A DNA stretch of 64,000 nt from Arachnia propionica (GCF_003932785.1 NZ_RQYT01000001.1:62001-126000), one strand, 5' to 3'; counted from the first letter of the stretch, positions 1 through 9,023 are shown. The notes: generated from the letters alone by a model not told the origin. Made by a program: numbers and translations.

Positions 1-1651
1 ACGTGAGTCCCCGCGCGATGAGGGTGAACGCCTCGGCCACCCCGGCGACCGGCAGCACGCTCTCCTCATCGACGCCGTGCCAGGTGGCGAGGGTGGCAGT
101 CGCCTCGCGGCTGTCCGGGTAGGGGGCCAGCGGGGTCGCCTGGATCCGCGCCAGCAGCCAGCTCGGGGGTTCGGGGAGTCGCACGTTCACGGCCAGGTCC
201 ACCACGCCGGGGCTCAGCTCGGCGTCGCCGTGGTGGTGGAGGTCCGGTTCGACGGCTCGCTGCGGGGCCGCCGCCGACTCCACCGAGGGGACCACTCCCC
301 GGAACGCGTGGACAGCGTCGGCGAATCGCTGGGCCAGGTGCGGTTGCCCGGCCCAGTGGACGTGCAGGTAGGAGGCGTGGACGTTCCCGCTGGCCCAACC
401 GTCGACCCAGGAGCCGTTCGGTCCGGTCCACGCCCAGCCACCGGGGTCGCCCGGGGGAAACTGTGTGGTGGTGCGGTGGAACTCGTGCCCGGTGATCTCC
501 TCCCCCTCCCGGGCATAAAAGCCGTCCGTGACCGCCGTGGCCCGGCGGTACCCGAGGGTGAGACGGGGCCCCATCGCCGCGACCCCCGGGACGGCGCCGA
601 CCATCGGGGAACCGTCGACGCTGCGCGACAGGTAGAGCATTCCGGCGCACTCCGCGACGACGGGGACCCCCGCGGCGATGTGGGCACGGATGTCGGCCAG
701 CAGGCTCTCCCGGGAACTGATGGCCGCGGCGTGCACTTCAGGGAAGCCACCCCCGAGATAGATGCCCGCGGTCCCCTCCGGCAGCTGCTGGTCCACCGCG
801 GGGTCGAAGATCACGGGGCGGCAGCCCGCCGCCTCCAGCAGTTCCACGGTCTCGGCGTAACGGAAGGTGAAGGCCCGTCCGCCCGCCACCGCCACGACGG
901 GGCGTCGCGGTGAGGGTGGGGTGACCACCGCGTGCGGGCGCCAGGGCTCGACGTCCAGCTCCAGCGCCGTCCCGGCCGCCTCGATGAGGGCGTCGAGGTC
1001 GATGTGGGCCGCCACCTGCTCGGCGAGACGACGCATGGTCGCCTCGGCGTCACCCCGTTCCTCGACGGGGACGAGGCCGAGGTGCCGTGAGGGTGCCTCG
1101 ATGGCGGCGTCCCGGGGCAGCACCCCCAGGATCGGCAGGCCCAGCCCGTCAAGAGCGGAGAGGACCTCAGCGCGGTGCCGGGGCGTGGCGACCTTGTTGA
1201 CGATGACGCCGGCGAACCGCAGCGACGGATCGTAGTGGGTCAGCCCGAGCGCGACGGCCGCGATGGACCGGGAGGTGGCGGAGGCGTCGAGACACAGGAC
1301 GATCGGCGAGGAGGTCAGCGCGGCGACGTGGGCCGTGGAGCCGAGTCCGAACGTGCCGAGCTGGCCGTCGAAGAGCCCCATGACCCCCTCGATGACGCTG
1401 ATGTCCGCGCCGCCGGCCCCGTGGGCGAGCAGCGGGGCGATGCGCTCCTCGCCGGTCAGGAAGGGGTCGAGGTTGCGACCGACCCGCCCGGAGGCCATGG
1501 CGTGGTATCCGGGGTCGATGAAGTCGGGGCCGACCTTGAAGCCCTGGACGGTCACCCCTCGCGCTGCCAGGGCGGCGATGATCCCGGTGGTGATGGTGGT
1601 CTTTCCCTGACCTGAGGCGGCCGCGGCCACCACGAACCGGGGCAGGGTCAC
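1..1651 (-). CDS. cobB: Cobyrinate a,c-diamide synthase fused to CobC-like PLP enzyme (3' end outside window)
   Basis: The N-terminal ~450 residues are a CbiA/CobB amidase that converts the a and c carboxylates of the corrin ring to amides with glutamine and ATP. A P-loop SGQGKTT sits near residues 13-19 and the class-I glutaminase cysteine is Cys335 in AECAGM. The same frame runs without a stop into a second domain from about residue 470 (HGDAELSPGVVDLAVNVR, then AYPDS-like and GVAEAFTLIARGL), which resembles the start of Rv2231c/CobC threonine-phosphate decarboxylase-like PLP enzymes. I checked the frame base by base across positions 180-290. The GTG start overlaps the cobO stop as GTGA, implying translational coupling. 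The C-terminus and PLP lysine lie beyond position 1. The CobB call is firm; the CobC part rests on its first ~80 residues. Confidence 0.9.
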   Translation of the reverse strand, partial: MTLPRFVVAAAASGQGKTTITTGIIAALAARGVTVQGFKVGPDFIDPGYHAMASGRVGRNLDPFLTGEERIAPLLAHGAGGADISVIEGVMGLFDGQLGTFGLGSTAHVAALTSSPIVLCLDASATSRSIAAVALGLTHYDPSLRFAGVIVNKVATPRHRAEVLSALDGLGLPILGVLPRDAAIEAPSRHLGLVPVEERGDAEATMRRLAEQVAAHIDLDALIEAAGTALELDVEPWRPHAVVTPPSPRRPVVAVAGGRAFTFRYAETVELLEAAGCRPVIFDPAVDQQLPEGTAGIYLGGGFPEVHAAAISSRESLLADIRAHIAAGVPVVAECAGMLYLSRSVDGSPMVGAVPGVAAMGPRLTLGYRRATAVTDGFYAREGEEITGHEFHRTTTQFPPGDPGGWAWTGPNGSWVDGWASGNVHASYLHVHWAGQPHLAQRFADAVHAFRGVVPSVESAAAPQRAVEPDLHHHGDAELSPGVVDLAVNVRLPEPPSWLLARIQATPLAPYPDSREATATLATWHGVDEESVLPVAGVAEAFTLIARGLT

Positions 1652-2259
1652 CACTCGATGCCCTTCTGGCCCTTCTGGCCCTCGTCGAAGGGATGCTTGA
1701 TCTTGGTCATGTTGGTCACGAGCTGCGCCACCTCGAGGATCGGTTCGGGACAGCGCCTGCCGGTGATGACGACGTGCTGGAAGCCGGGTCGCTCCGCCAG
1801 CACCCGGGCCACCTCCTCGGGATCGATCCACCCCCATTCCATGGGGTAGGTGAACTCGTCGAGGATGTAGAGGGTGTGGGTCTGTTCCGCGAGGCGACGT
1901 CTCACCTCGGCCCAGCCGTCACGGGCGGCCTCGGCGGGGTCCTCGTCGGCGGCCTTGCGGGTCCAGGACCAGCCGGATCCCATCTTGTTCCACTCGACGG
2001 CGCCGCCCTCGCCGGTGCTGTCGTGGAGCCTGCCGAGGGCCTCCAGGGCGCTCTGCTCGCCGATCCGCCACTTGGCGGACTTCACGAATTGGAACACCCC
2101 GATGCTCCATCCCTGGTTCCAGGCACGCAGCGCCAGCCCGAAGGCGGCCGTTGACTTGCCCTTGCCCTCGCCCTGGTTGACGATGACGAGCGGCCGGTTG
2201 CGTCGCTGCCTCGTGGTGAGACCGTCGTCCGGCACCGTCGTCGGGGTTCCCTGTGCCAT
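1648..2259 (-). CDS. cobO: Cob(I)yrinic acid a,c-diamide adenosyltransferase
   Basis: CobO/BtuR family enzyme that transfers the adenosyl group of ATP to the reduced cobalt of corrinoids in the cytoplasm. The P-loop GEGKGKST lies at about residues 30-37, and NQGEGKGKSTAAFG and ILDEFTYP are family hallmarks; length (203 aa) is normal. An AGGAGG ribosome site at 2268-2275 is 8 nt before the ATG at 2259, which I prefer over the GTG at 2262 that overlaps the upstream stop. It lies between the chelatase gene and cobB on the same strand with overlaps on both sides, so it is part of a B12 riboswitch-controlled operon. Confidence 0.93.
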   Translation of the reverse strand: MAQGTPTTVPDDGLTTRQRRNRPLVIVNQGEGKGKSTAAFGLALRAWNQGWSIGVFQFVKSAKWRIGEQSALEALGRLHDSTGEGGAVEWNKMGSGWSWTRKAADEDPAEAARDGWAEVRRRLAEQTHTLYILDEFTYPMEWGWIDPEEVARVLAERPGFQHVVITGRRCPEPILEVAQLVTNMTKIKHPFDEGQKGQKGIEW

Positions 2260-4277
2260 CACGCAACCTCCTGGTACTGGCCGCGGACCACGTCGGTGAT
2301 CGCGGCGGGATCGAGTTCAGCCATCGGGACCAGTTCCGCGCCGAGACGCGCGGCCAGATCCCCGGCGAGGCCGAGCCGCATGGGGCCGGACTCGCAGTCG
2401 ATGACGACGCAGTCGAGCCCCTGCATCGCCAGCGCGTCGGCGGCGGCACGGGAGCGCGCCAAGGCGCCCTTGCCCGCTGTGGCCCGTCCGTCGCTGAGCA
2501 GCACGACGATGGGACGCCTCGTCGGATCCTTCACGGCCTCGGTGGCGAGCACCTGGGCGGCGCACTCGAGTCCCTCCGCAAGCGGGGTCCGGCCGCCGTG
2601 CGGCAGCTCGTCGAGCCGGGCGGCCGCCGCCTCCACCGAGGTGGTGGGGGGCAGTGCGAGTTCGGCGCCCTCACCACGGAAGGTGACCATGCCCACCTTG
2701 TCACGGCGCTGGTACGCGTCGAGCAGCAGGGAGAGGATCGCCGTCTTCACGGCCGCCATGCGCCGCCTGGCCCCCATCGATCCGGACGCGTCGACGACGA
2801 ACAGCACGAGATTCGACTCACGCCCCTCGCGTCTGGCGCGACGCACGTCGTCGCCCTGGATGCGCAGCGGCTGCCCGACGCGTTTGCCCCGCTCCGCCTG
2901 CCTGGGAGCCGCGGCCTTGATCGTGGCGGGCACGTGCCACGCCCCGGCCCTCGCCCTGGGATCCACCCCGACGACGCGGCCGTGACTGGTCAGCGCTCGG
3001 GAGCGGCGCCCCGGCGTGCCCTCGCCGAGCCCCCTGGCACGCAGCACCCGGGGACGGAACGGGGCGTCCGCCGTGGCGAGCCCCACGGGGGCGAGCCCGG
3101 TCGGTTCCGGGGGCTCCGGGGTGTCGGATCGACCGGGATCCTGCGGTTCCGGGGGCTCCGGCGTTTCGGGGGCGGGAGGCTCCGACGGCTGCTCCGGGGT
3201 GGCGTCGCCGGGGCGCGGGGAGTCCTCATCCGGCCCCTGGTCGGGATCCGTCGGCGGTTCGGGCTCAGGTTCCGGCTCGTCGTCGCCCAGCAGCTGATCG
3301 AGGAGTTCCTCGTCCAGTCCGGGGGCGTCGAAGGGCTTGCGGCGACGGCGATGCGGGAGGGACAGCAGGGCCGCGACCCGGATGTCCGCCTTCGTCACCC
3401 GTGAGCGTCCCTCCCAGGCGGCATTGGCGACGGCCGCCCGTGCCGTGACGATGTCGGCGCGCATGCCGTCGACGTCGAAGGCCGCACACACCTCCGCGAT
3501 CTTCGCGAGCATCGCATCGCTCAATTCGACCTGCCCGACGAGACGCTGGGCGGCGGCGATCCTCCGGGCGAGGGCCTCCTGCTGCTCGGCGTAGGTCGCC
3601 CTGAACCCCGCGGCATCGGCGTCGAAGGCCATCCGGCGACGCACGATCCCCACTCGGGTCTGCGGGTCGCGGGGGGCGTGGACCTCGACGGTGAGCCCGA
3701 ACCGGTCCAGCAGCTGGGGACGCAGTTCCCCCTCCTCGGGGTTCATCGTGCCCACGAGCATGAACCGGGCCGCATGGGAGACCGACACCCCGTCACGCTC
3801 GACGGTGTTGCGTCCCATGGCCGCGGCATCGAGCAGCAGGTCCACCAGATGGTCGTGGAGGAGGTTCACCTCGTCGACGTAGAGGATGCCGCGGTGGGCG
3901 GCGGCGAGCAGCCCCGGCTCGAAGGCGGTCTCCCCCTTGCCGAGCGCGGCCTGCAGGTCGAGCGACCCGGTGACCCGGTCCTCGGACGCACCCACCGGGA
4001 GCTCCACCAGCGGCACCGCCACCGTGGCCACCTCCCGACCGGCGACGTCGAGGTCCATGCAGTCGGCGTCGAGATGATCCGGGTCGCACCGGAACCGGCA
4101 CCCGACCAGGACGCGCTGCTCCGGCAGCACCTCCGTCAGACCGCGCACGATGGTGGATTTCGCGGTCCCCTTCTCGCCACGCACCAGGACGCCGCCGATC
4201 TCCGGGGAGATGCTGGCCAGGATCAGGGCACGGGCCATGTCGTCGGCCCCGAGGACCGCCGTGAATGGGAACTTCAT
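2259..4277 (-). CDS. ChlI/ChlD-type AAA+ / VWA chelatase subunit of the cobalamin cluster
   Basis: This 672-residue protein joins an AAA+ ATPase (Walker A GEKGTAKST, residues 34-42; Walker B GILYVDEVN, ~133-142) to a von Willebrand A domain with a MIDAS motif DASGSMG at about residue 496. The two are joined by an acidic, proline-rich linker (~330-410). Such ChlI/ChlD fusions are annotated as magnesium chelatase subunits. In cob clusters they are thought to power cobalt insertion with CobN, which is not in this window. The first gene of a riboswitch-led operon, it overlaps cobO by a few bases. That it serves cobalt rather than magnesium is inference from its neighbours. Confidence 0.88.
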   Translation of the reverse strand: MKFPFTAVLGADDMARALILASISPEIGGVLVRGEKGTAKSTIVRGLTEVLPEQRVLVGCRFRCDPDHLDADCMDLDVAGREVATVAVPLVELPVGASEDRVTGSLDLQAALGKGETAFEPGLLAAAHRGILYVDEVNLLHDHLVDLLLDAAAMGRNTVERDGVSVSHAARFMLVGTMNPEEGELRPQLLDRFGLTVEVHAPRDPQTRVGIVRRRMAFDADAAGFRATYAEQQEALARRIAAAQRLVGQVELSDAMLAKIAEVCAAFDVDGMRADIVTARAAVANAAWEGRSRVTKADIRVAALLSLPHRRRRKPFDAPGLDEELLDQLLGDDEPEPEPEPPTDPDQGPDEDSPRPGDATPEQPSEPPAPETPEPPEPQDPGRSDTPEPPEPTGLAPVGLATADAPFRPRVLRARGLGEGTPGRRSRALTSHGRVVGVDPRARAGAWHVPATIKAAAPRQAERGKRVGQPLRIQGDDVRRARREGRESNLVLFVVDASGSMGARRRMAAVKTAILSLLLDAYQRRDKVGMVTFRGEGAELALPPTTSVEAAAARLDELPHGGRTPLAEGLECAAQVLATEAVKDPTRRPIVVLLSDGRATAGKGALARSRAAADALAMQGLDCVVIDCESGPMRLGLAGDLAARLGAELVPMAELDPAAITDVVRGQYQEVA

Positions 4278-4309
4278 CTGAGCCTTCCTGTGGGTCCGCG
4301 CCCACGACA

Positions 4310-4425
4310 GTTTCGGCCGGGCGGATGACCTGGCTCACCCCTTGGGGTTCACAGTGGCGGGACCGCTGCGGATTCACACCGCATTCCTCACCCGACGGGG
4401 TCATTCTTCCACACCCGGAAACGGG
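4310..4425 (-). promoter_or_regulatory. Cobalamin riboswitch upstream of chelatase-cobO-cobB
   Basis: On the minus strand the leader shows the conserved cobalamin core: GAGGAATGCGGTGTGAATC, then CGCCACTGTGA, then the B12 box GAGCCAGGTCA. It lies just before the chelatase ATG at 4277, so adenosylcobalamin probably represses this operon. Boundaries are approximate. Confidence 0.93.
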
Positions 4426-4440
4426 GGTGGCGACACGGGA

Positions 4441-4446
4441 TAGGCT
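4441..4446 (+). promoter_or_regulatory. -10 element TAGGCT of cobL, leaderless start
   Basis: TAGGCT ends 7 nt before the GTG of cobL at 4454, with no ribosome site, as expected for a leaderless transcript. Confidence 0.5.
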
Positions 4447-4453
4447 GCCGACC

Positions 4454-5656
4454 GTGATCGATGTCGTTGGAGTCCCCGCCACGGGCCTGGCCGACCTTCC
4501 TGCCCCGCTGCGTGATCTGGTGCTTTCGGCCCCGGTGGTGGTGGGTGGAGCCCGTCATCTGGCCATGCTGTCCGACCCGGACCGTGGAGTCCCGTGGCCG
4601 AAGCCGTTGCGCAGCGGGCTGCGTCCCCTCTTCGAGGGTCTCGGCGACGAGGTCGTGGTCCTCGCCTCAGGGGATCCCCTGCTGTCCGGGGTCGCGACGA
4701 CTCTCATCGAGGAACTCGGCGCCGAGCGGATCCGCGTCCACCCCGGGCTCTCGTCGGAAACCCTGGCCAGGGCCCGCATGCTGTGGTCGGCGGAGAGCAC
4801 GTCCTGGCTGTCCCTCGTCGGGCGCGATCCGCACCGTGTCCTCGCGTTCGCCGCTCCGGGGGAGAGGCTGCTGGTCCTGTCCGCCGACGAGCACACCCCG
4901 GCCGAGCTGGCCCGCATCCTCACCGCCGAGGGTTGGGGGGAGTCCCGACTCACCGTGCTCGGTGACCTGGGGACCGAGCGGGAGAGCCGCGCGGAGTTCA
5001 CGGCGACGGAGCTCACGGCGCTCACCCCGCAGTTGCCGCGCCTCAACGTCGTCGCCGTCGAGTTCTCCCGGCCCCTCGGGGCGGTGGTGCCGGGACCGCT
5101 GCTGCCGGATCACGCCTTCACCAACGACGGCCAGCTCACCCGGCAGCCGTTGCGGCTCGTCGCCCTGGCGGCCCTCGCCCCCGCCCCGGGACAGGTTCTG
5201 TGGGATGTGGGCCTCGGTTCGGGCAGCATCGCCATCTCCTGGTGTCGTGCCGCTGCCCGCGCCAGGGCGGTCGGCTTCGAGAAACGCGGCGACCGAGCCG
5301 CCAGGGCCAGGGGCAACGCCACCCGTCTGGGGGTGGCCGACCGCCTCGAGGTCCGGGTCGGCGACGCCCACTCACTGCTGGAGGACCCGAGCCTGCCCCG
5401 CCCGGACGCGGTGTTCTTCGGCGGCGGCTGCAACCGGTCCTCCGTCGCCACCGCGCTCGCCGCCCTCTCCCCCGGCGGCCGACTCGTCGTGCACTCCGTG
5501 ACCCTGGAGACCGAGACGTTGCTGGCCGAGTTGCACGCGGAGCACGGCGGCGAGCTCATCCGCATGCACATGGAGTACGCCCGGCCGCTCGGGTCCTTCC
5601 GCGGCTGGCAACCCAGTCGTTACGTCACCAGCTACAGCCTCACGAAACAGTCCTGA
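4454..5656 (+). CDS. cobL: Precorrin-6Y C5,15-methyltransferase (decarboxylating), CbiE-CbiT fusion
   Basis: CobL carries out two S-adenosylmethionine-dependent methylations (C5 and C15) plus decarboxylation of the acetate at C12. The N-terminal half is a CbiE tetrapyrrole methylase (VVGGARHL; ASGDPLLSG). The C-terminal half is a CbiT Rossmann methyltransferase with the SAM motif DVGLGSGSIAI near residue 255. The 400-residue length is normal for the fusion. I place the start at GTG 4454, because homology begins with VIDVVGV and a -10 box sits 7 nt upstream; an in-frame extension further upstream would run into the riboswitch region. It is divergent from the chelatase operon and followed by cobM. 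Confidence 0.93.
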   Translation: MIDVVGVPATGLADLPAPLRDLVLSAPVVVGGARHLAMLSDPDRGVPWPKPLRSGLRPLFEGLGDEVVVLASGDPLLSGVATTLIEELGAERIRVHPGLSSETLARARMLWSAESTSWLSLVGRDPHRVLAFAAPGERLLVLSADEHTPAELARILTAEGWGESRLTVLGDLGTERESRAEFTATELTALTPQLPRLNVVAVEFSRPLGAVVPGPLLPDHAFTNDGQLTRQPLRLVALAALAPAPGQVLWDVGLGSGSIAISWCRAAARARAVGFEKRGDRAARARGNATRLGVADRLEVRVGDAHSLLEDPSLPRPDAVFFGGGCNRSSVATALAALSPGGRLVVHSVTLETETLLAELHAEHGGELIRMHMEYARPLGSFRGWQPSRYVTSYSLTKQS

Positions 5657-5668
5657 GAAGGAGCATCC

Positions 5669-6412
5669 ATGACCGTCCACTTCATCGGCGCGGGCCCCGG
5701 AGCCGCCGACCTGCTCACCCTGCGTGGGGCGGAGCTGATCCGATCCTCCCAGGTGTGTCTGTACGCCGGCACCTACATCGACCAGGTGCTCGCCCACTGC
5801 TCCCCCGACGCGGAGCGGATCGACACGCAGCACCTCAACCTCGACGCCATCACCGAACACCTGGTGAGGGCCCACCGCGAGGGCAAGGATGTCGCCCGGT
5901 TGTGCTCGGGTGACCCGTCGATCTACTCGGCCATCGCCGAGCAGACCCGCCGTCTGGATGCGGCCGGGGTGCCGTGGGACGTCACGCCCGGGGTGCCCGC
6001 CTATGCCGCGGCCGCGGCCCTCCTCGGCCGGGAGCTCACCGTCCCGGAGGTGGCGCAGACGGTCATCCTCACCCGGGCGCAGAAGGACTCGACGGCGATG
6101 CCGGGGACGGAGCGGCTGGAGCACCTCGCGGCCTCTCGGGCGACGCTGGCCATCCACCTGGCGATCCGCCACACCCAGCGGCTGCGGGAGCAGCTGCTCC
6201 CCCACTACGGCGCGGACTGCCCCGTCGTCATCGTCGGCAACGCCACCCAGCCGGATCAGACGGTGCTGCGCACCACCGTCGACGGTATGCACGAGGCTGC
6301 GGTGGCCTCAGGGCTGCGGCAGGCCGCGATCATCCTCGTGGGCGAGGCGCTGAGGGCCGAGGACTTCGTGGAGTCCCACCTGTACAGCTCCCGGTGCGCC
6401 CCGACCCACTGA
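5669..6412 (+). CDS. cobM: Precorrin-4 C11-methyltransferase
   Basis: CobM/CbiF methylates C11 of precorrin-4 using S-adenosylmethionine. It has the tetrapyrrole methylase signatures FIGAGPGAADLLTLRG at the N-terminus, LCSGDPSIYSA near residue 75-85 and TPGVPAYAAAAA near 110. At 247 residues it has the family length. A ribosome site (GAGAAGGAG) precedes the ATG and the cobL stop is 12 nt upstream, so it is in one operon with cobL. The aerobic gene set here (cobG, cobL) argues for the precorrin-4 substrate rather than the cobalt-precorrin. Confidence 0.94.
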   Translation: MTVHFIGAGPGAADLLTLRGAELIRSSQVCLYAGTYIDQVLAHCSPDAERIDTQHLNLDAITEHLVRAHREGKDVARLCSGDPSIYSAIAEQTRRLDAAGVPWDVTPGVPAYAAAAALLGRELTVPEVAQTVILTRAQKDSTAMPGTERLEHLAASRATLAIHLAIRHTQRLREQLLPHYGADCPVVIVGNATQPDQTVLRTTVDGMHEAAVASGLRQAAIILVGEALRAEDFVESHLYSSRCAPTH

Positions 6413-6420
6413 GGGACGCC

Positions 6421-6831
6421 ATGTCACGCCGGGTTGATGAACGTGGCGCGATCGCCGTGTGGGCGGCCGTGTCCCTCATCGGGTTCATCGTCGCCGTGGG
6501 GCTCGGGGTCGATCTCGCCGGGCACGCGGGCCGGGCCGCGGAGGCCCGGGCCATCGCGGCCCAGGCGGCACGGGCGGGTGGCCAGCAGGTCCGCATCGAC
6601 TCCGGAAGGATGATCCTCGACCCGGTGGCCGCCCGCCGGGCAGCCACCGCCTACGCCTCCGCGACGGGGTTGACGGCGTCGGCGGAACTCACCTCCGGCA
6701 CCACCATCCGGGTGGAGGTGGAGGGCCGCTACGAGACCTCCTTCCTCGGGATCATCGGCATCGAGGATCTGCCCGTCTCGGCCCGGGCGGAGGCCGACCT
6801 GCGCTCCGTCGTCGAGGGTCAGCAACGCTGA
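6421..6831 (+). CDS. Orphan Tad/TadE-G-like single-pass membrane protein
   Basis: A 136-residue protein beginning with the ERGAIAVWAAVS motif of the Flp-pilus Tad/TadE-like domain, followed by one hydrophobic helix (about residues 11-33) and an Ala/Arg-rich helix (HAGRAAEARAIAAQAARAGG). The rest is soluble and probably extracytoplasmic. In actinobacteria such proteins normally lie in tad pilus operons; here no other tad gene is present and the gene follows cobM by 8 bp with its own GAGGGA ribosome site. Its function in this place is unknown. Confidence 0.7.
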   Translation: MSRRVDERGAIAVWAAVSLIGFIVAVGLGVDLAGHAGRAAEARAIAAQAARAGGQQVRIDSGRMILDPVAARRAATAYASATGLTASAELTSGTTIRVEVEGRYETSFLGIIGIEDLPVSARAEADLRSVVEGQQR

Positions 6832-6920
6832 CGGATCGGGGAGGCCCCGGGGCCTGATCCGGGGTCTCTCCGGGCCGTTCCCCGAGGCGGCGCGGCCCGC
6901 GACGGGAGCACGCTGGATCC

Positions 6921-7481
6921 ATGATCGAGATCCTCCATGAGAGCACCATCAACGTCGCCGTCGACCGGGTGCAGCAGGCCTTCGTGGACGGGCGGATCGA
7001 CGAGCCCGAGTTGGAGCGACGGCTCGACCTCATCCTCACCGCCACAGGCCATGCGCAGCTCCGGCTGGCCCTCGAGGGGCTCCCCGCCGCCCCCGTTCCC
7101 GCAGCGACCCCCGCACCCGTCAGGAATCAGGACCATCCCGCGAGCGCCCTCATCCACCTGTCCGGTCTGATCTCGGGACCGATCCTGCCCGGCGTGGCCC
7201 ACCTGGCCTCCCAACCGGGCAGCCCCGCTCGCCGCGCCTCCACCGACGCGTTGAACTTCCAGCTGCTCTCGGTGGGGATCTTCGTCGCGACGATGCTGCT
7301 GGGCTGGCTGGGCCTCGGCGCGCCGCGGGTGGTGTGGGGTCTGACCTGGGCCGCCCTGACGATCGTGGCCGCGGTGAAGGCGCACCGGGGCAAGCGATGG
7401 GAGAACCCCCTCACCCGGCTCACCGGATTCCGCCCCGTCGACGAGGACTCCCTTCCTGCCCTCAGGCGTCCGGAGGCCTGA
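6921..7481 (+). CDS. DUF1707-type membrane protein
   Basis: The first ~55 residues match the DUF1707 (SHOCT-like) domain: short helices with a GRIDEPELERRLDLILTA core. After a proline/alanine-rich linker come two predicted membrane helices (about residues 113-150) and a positively charged C-terminus with FRPVDEDS. The role of the family is unknown. The gene stands alone on this strand and its last ~20 bases overlap the 3' end of the convergent cbiO. Confidence 0.65.
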   Translation: MIEILHESTINVAVDRVQQAFVDGRIDEPELERRLDLILTATGHAQLRLALEGLPAAPVPAATPAPVRNQDHPASALIHLSGLISGPILPGVAHLASQPGSPARRASTDALNFQLLSVGIFVATMLLGWLGLGAPRVVWGLTWAALTIVAAVKAHRGKRWENPLTRLTGFRPVDEDSLPALRRPEA

Positions 7482-8268
7482 GTCGAGCAGCCGCCTCGGT
7501 GACGGTCGTGGCGGGGGTCTCCCAGCCGAGTTCGTTGGCCAGCGCCAGGAGGATCGGCTGCCGCAGTCGGGCGCGGGCCAGCAGGTCCTCGTCACGGAGC
7601 AGGTCGACGACGCTGCCCTGCCGCAGCGTCCCGTCGGTCATGACCGCGGCGTCGGTGGCGAACGCGAGGGCGTTGTCCACCTCATGGGTGGAGAGGATCA
7701 GGGTGGTCCCGGCCTCGTTGACCTGACGCAGCGTCGCCAGGAGGGCCTCGACACCGGCGGGGTCGAGCCCGGCCGTGGGTTCATCAAGGAGCAGGACGTC
7801 GACGTGCATCGCCAGGGCGCCCGCGATGACCACACGTTTGCGTTCCCCGTAGCTGAGCTGATGGGTGGGGCGGTCGGCCAGATGGGTGATGCCGAGGGCC
7901 TCGAGGGCCGCGTCCGTCGCGGAGGCGGCCTCCGACTCGGTGAGCCCCAGGTTGAGGGGTCCGAAACTGACGTCCTGCCGGACATCCGCGGAGAACAGCT
8001 GGTCATCGGGGTCCTGGAGGACCAGCTGCACCCGACGACGGTGGGCCCTCAGTCCCGACCGGTCGAAACGGAGCGGCTCACCGTCGAGCAGCACCTGACC
8101 GGCGCCGGGACGGTGGGCCCCGGCGAGGCAGCGCAGCAGGGTGGTCTTGCCCGAGCCGTTGGCCCCCAGCAGCGCGAGCCTCGCCCCTGCCGGGACCACG
8201 AGGTCGAGGCCGCGGAGCACCTCGTGCCCCTCGAATCCGGCGACGAGCCCACAGGCCTGCATCCTCAC
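7462..8268 (-). CDS. cbiO: Cobalt ECF transporter ATPase
   Basis: ATP-binding subunit of the CbiMNQO cobalt importer. Walker A GANGSGKTT (~residues 38-46), Q-loop QDPDDQLF, signature LSYGERKR and Walker B VLLLDEPTAGLDP are all present. The cbiQ stop overlaps a GTG at 8268 (GTGA), which I take as the start; an ATG two codons later (8262) is the alternative. It is the last gene of the riboswitch-controlled cbiMNQO operon and couples ATP hydrolysis to Co2+ uptake for the neighbouring B12 enzymes. Confidence 0.93.
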   Translation of the reverse strand: MRMQACGLVAGFEGHEVLRGLDLVVPAGARLALLGANGSGKTTLLRCLAGAHRPGAGQVLLDGEPLRFDRSGLRAHRRRVQLVLQDPDDQLFSADVRQDVSFGPLNLGLTESEAASATDAALEALGITHLADRPTHQLSYGERKRVVIAGALAMHVDVLLLDEPTAGLDPAGVEALLATLRQVNEAGTTLILSTHEVDNALAFATDAAVMTDGTLRQGSVVDLLRDEDLLARARLRQPILLALANELGWETPATTVTEAAARLRPPDA

Positions 8269-9023
8269 CGTGTCCACCACGCCACCCCCACGATCACACC
8301 AACAGTGACAACGCTCCACCAAGGCAGCGGACGACTCCGCCGACGCGGCGGCAGCGTCGCCAAGGCCGACTCGTGCCCACGGATGGCGAGCCCATCGGCG
8401 AGACGTTTCGACCCCAGCCAGGTTCGCACCGCGACCGCCCCGACGAGTTGACTCGTCTCCCCGAGCCGTCGTCGCAGCGACCCGGTCCCGCCCAGTCGTT
8501 GCCGCTGTGCGTGACGCACTTGGAGCAGGGAGTTCCACGCCGTGAAGATCATCCGGTACATCAGTGAAGCCACCTCGATGAGTGGATCGGGCACCCGGAG
8601 CCGCCGCAACCAGGCCAGGAGGTCCACCATCGGGGTGGTCATGGCGAGCACGAGGATCGCCGAGGTGCCCGCGAGGGCGCGCAGCATCAGTCCCAGCCCC
8701 AGCCAGACATCGTCGGCACGGATCCCGAGCGGGCCGAGACGCCACCCGGGTCCTGCGAAGTCACCGACGGTGACCATCGCGGAGACTGCACCCACGACGA
8801 TGAATGTCCCCGGGGCGCTGAGCGCCACCGCGACGAACCGGGCGGGGATCCGCGCCGCCGCCAGCGTCACGAGGCACAGCCCCAGGATGAGAACGGCGGT
8901 GGGCCAGGGCCGGGCCACGAGCGCCACCAGCACCAGCGCGATCGTCAAGCCGGCCTTGGCCCCCACGGGAATGTGCCGCCACGGGCTACCCCAGGCGGCC
9001 TCGTCGATGCCGCTAACCCTCAA
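8265..9023 (-). CDS. cbiQ: Cobalt ECF transporter transmembrane (T) component
   Basis: CbiQ couples the ATPase to the substrate-binding CbiM/CbiN. The 252-residue protein has about five hydrophobic segments and the cytoplasmic motif region with LAWLRRLRVPDPLIEVASL and, further on, TWLGSKRLADGLAIRG, the Ala-Arg-Gly-like coupling region typical of T components. It overlaps cbiN upstream and cbiO downstream, consistent with a tightly coupled operon. Confidence 0.92.
   Translation of the reverse strand: MRVSGIDEAAWGSPWRHIPVGAKAGLTIALVLVALVARPWPTAVLILGLCLVTLAAARIPARFVAVALSAPGTFIVVGAVSAMVTVGDFAGPGWRLGPLGIRADDVWLGLGLMLRALAGTSAILVLAMTTPMVDLLAWLRRLRVPDPLIEVASLMYRMIFTAWNSLLQVRHAQRQRLGGTGSLRRRLGETSQLVGAVAVRTWLGSKRLADGLAIRGHESALATLPPRRRSRPLPWWSVVTVGVIVGVAWWTR

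Noticed and set aside
2253-3404. Long open frame antisense to the chelatase gene
   Set aside because: High-GC codon bias leaves antisense frames open; the product is low-complexity Arg/Gly/Pro and the real gene on the other strand has full motifs. The same applies to antisense frames over glnA (28843-30339), glnE (37285-39051), pepP (49624-51051) and glgC (61745-62920).
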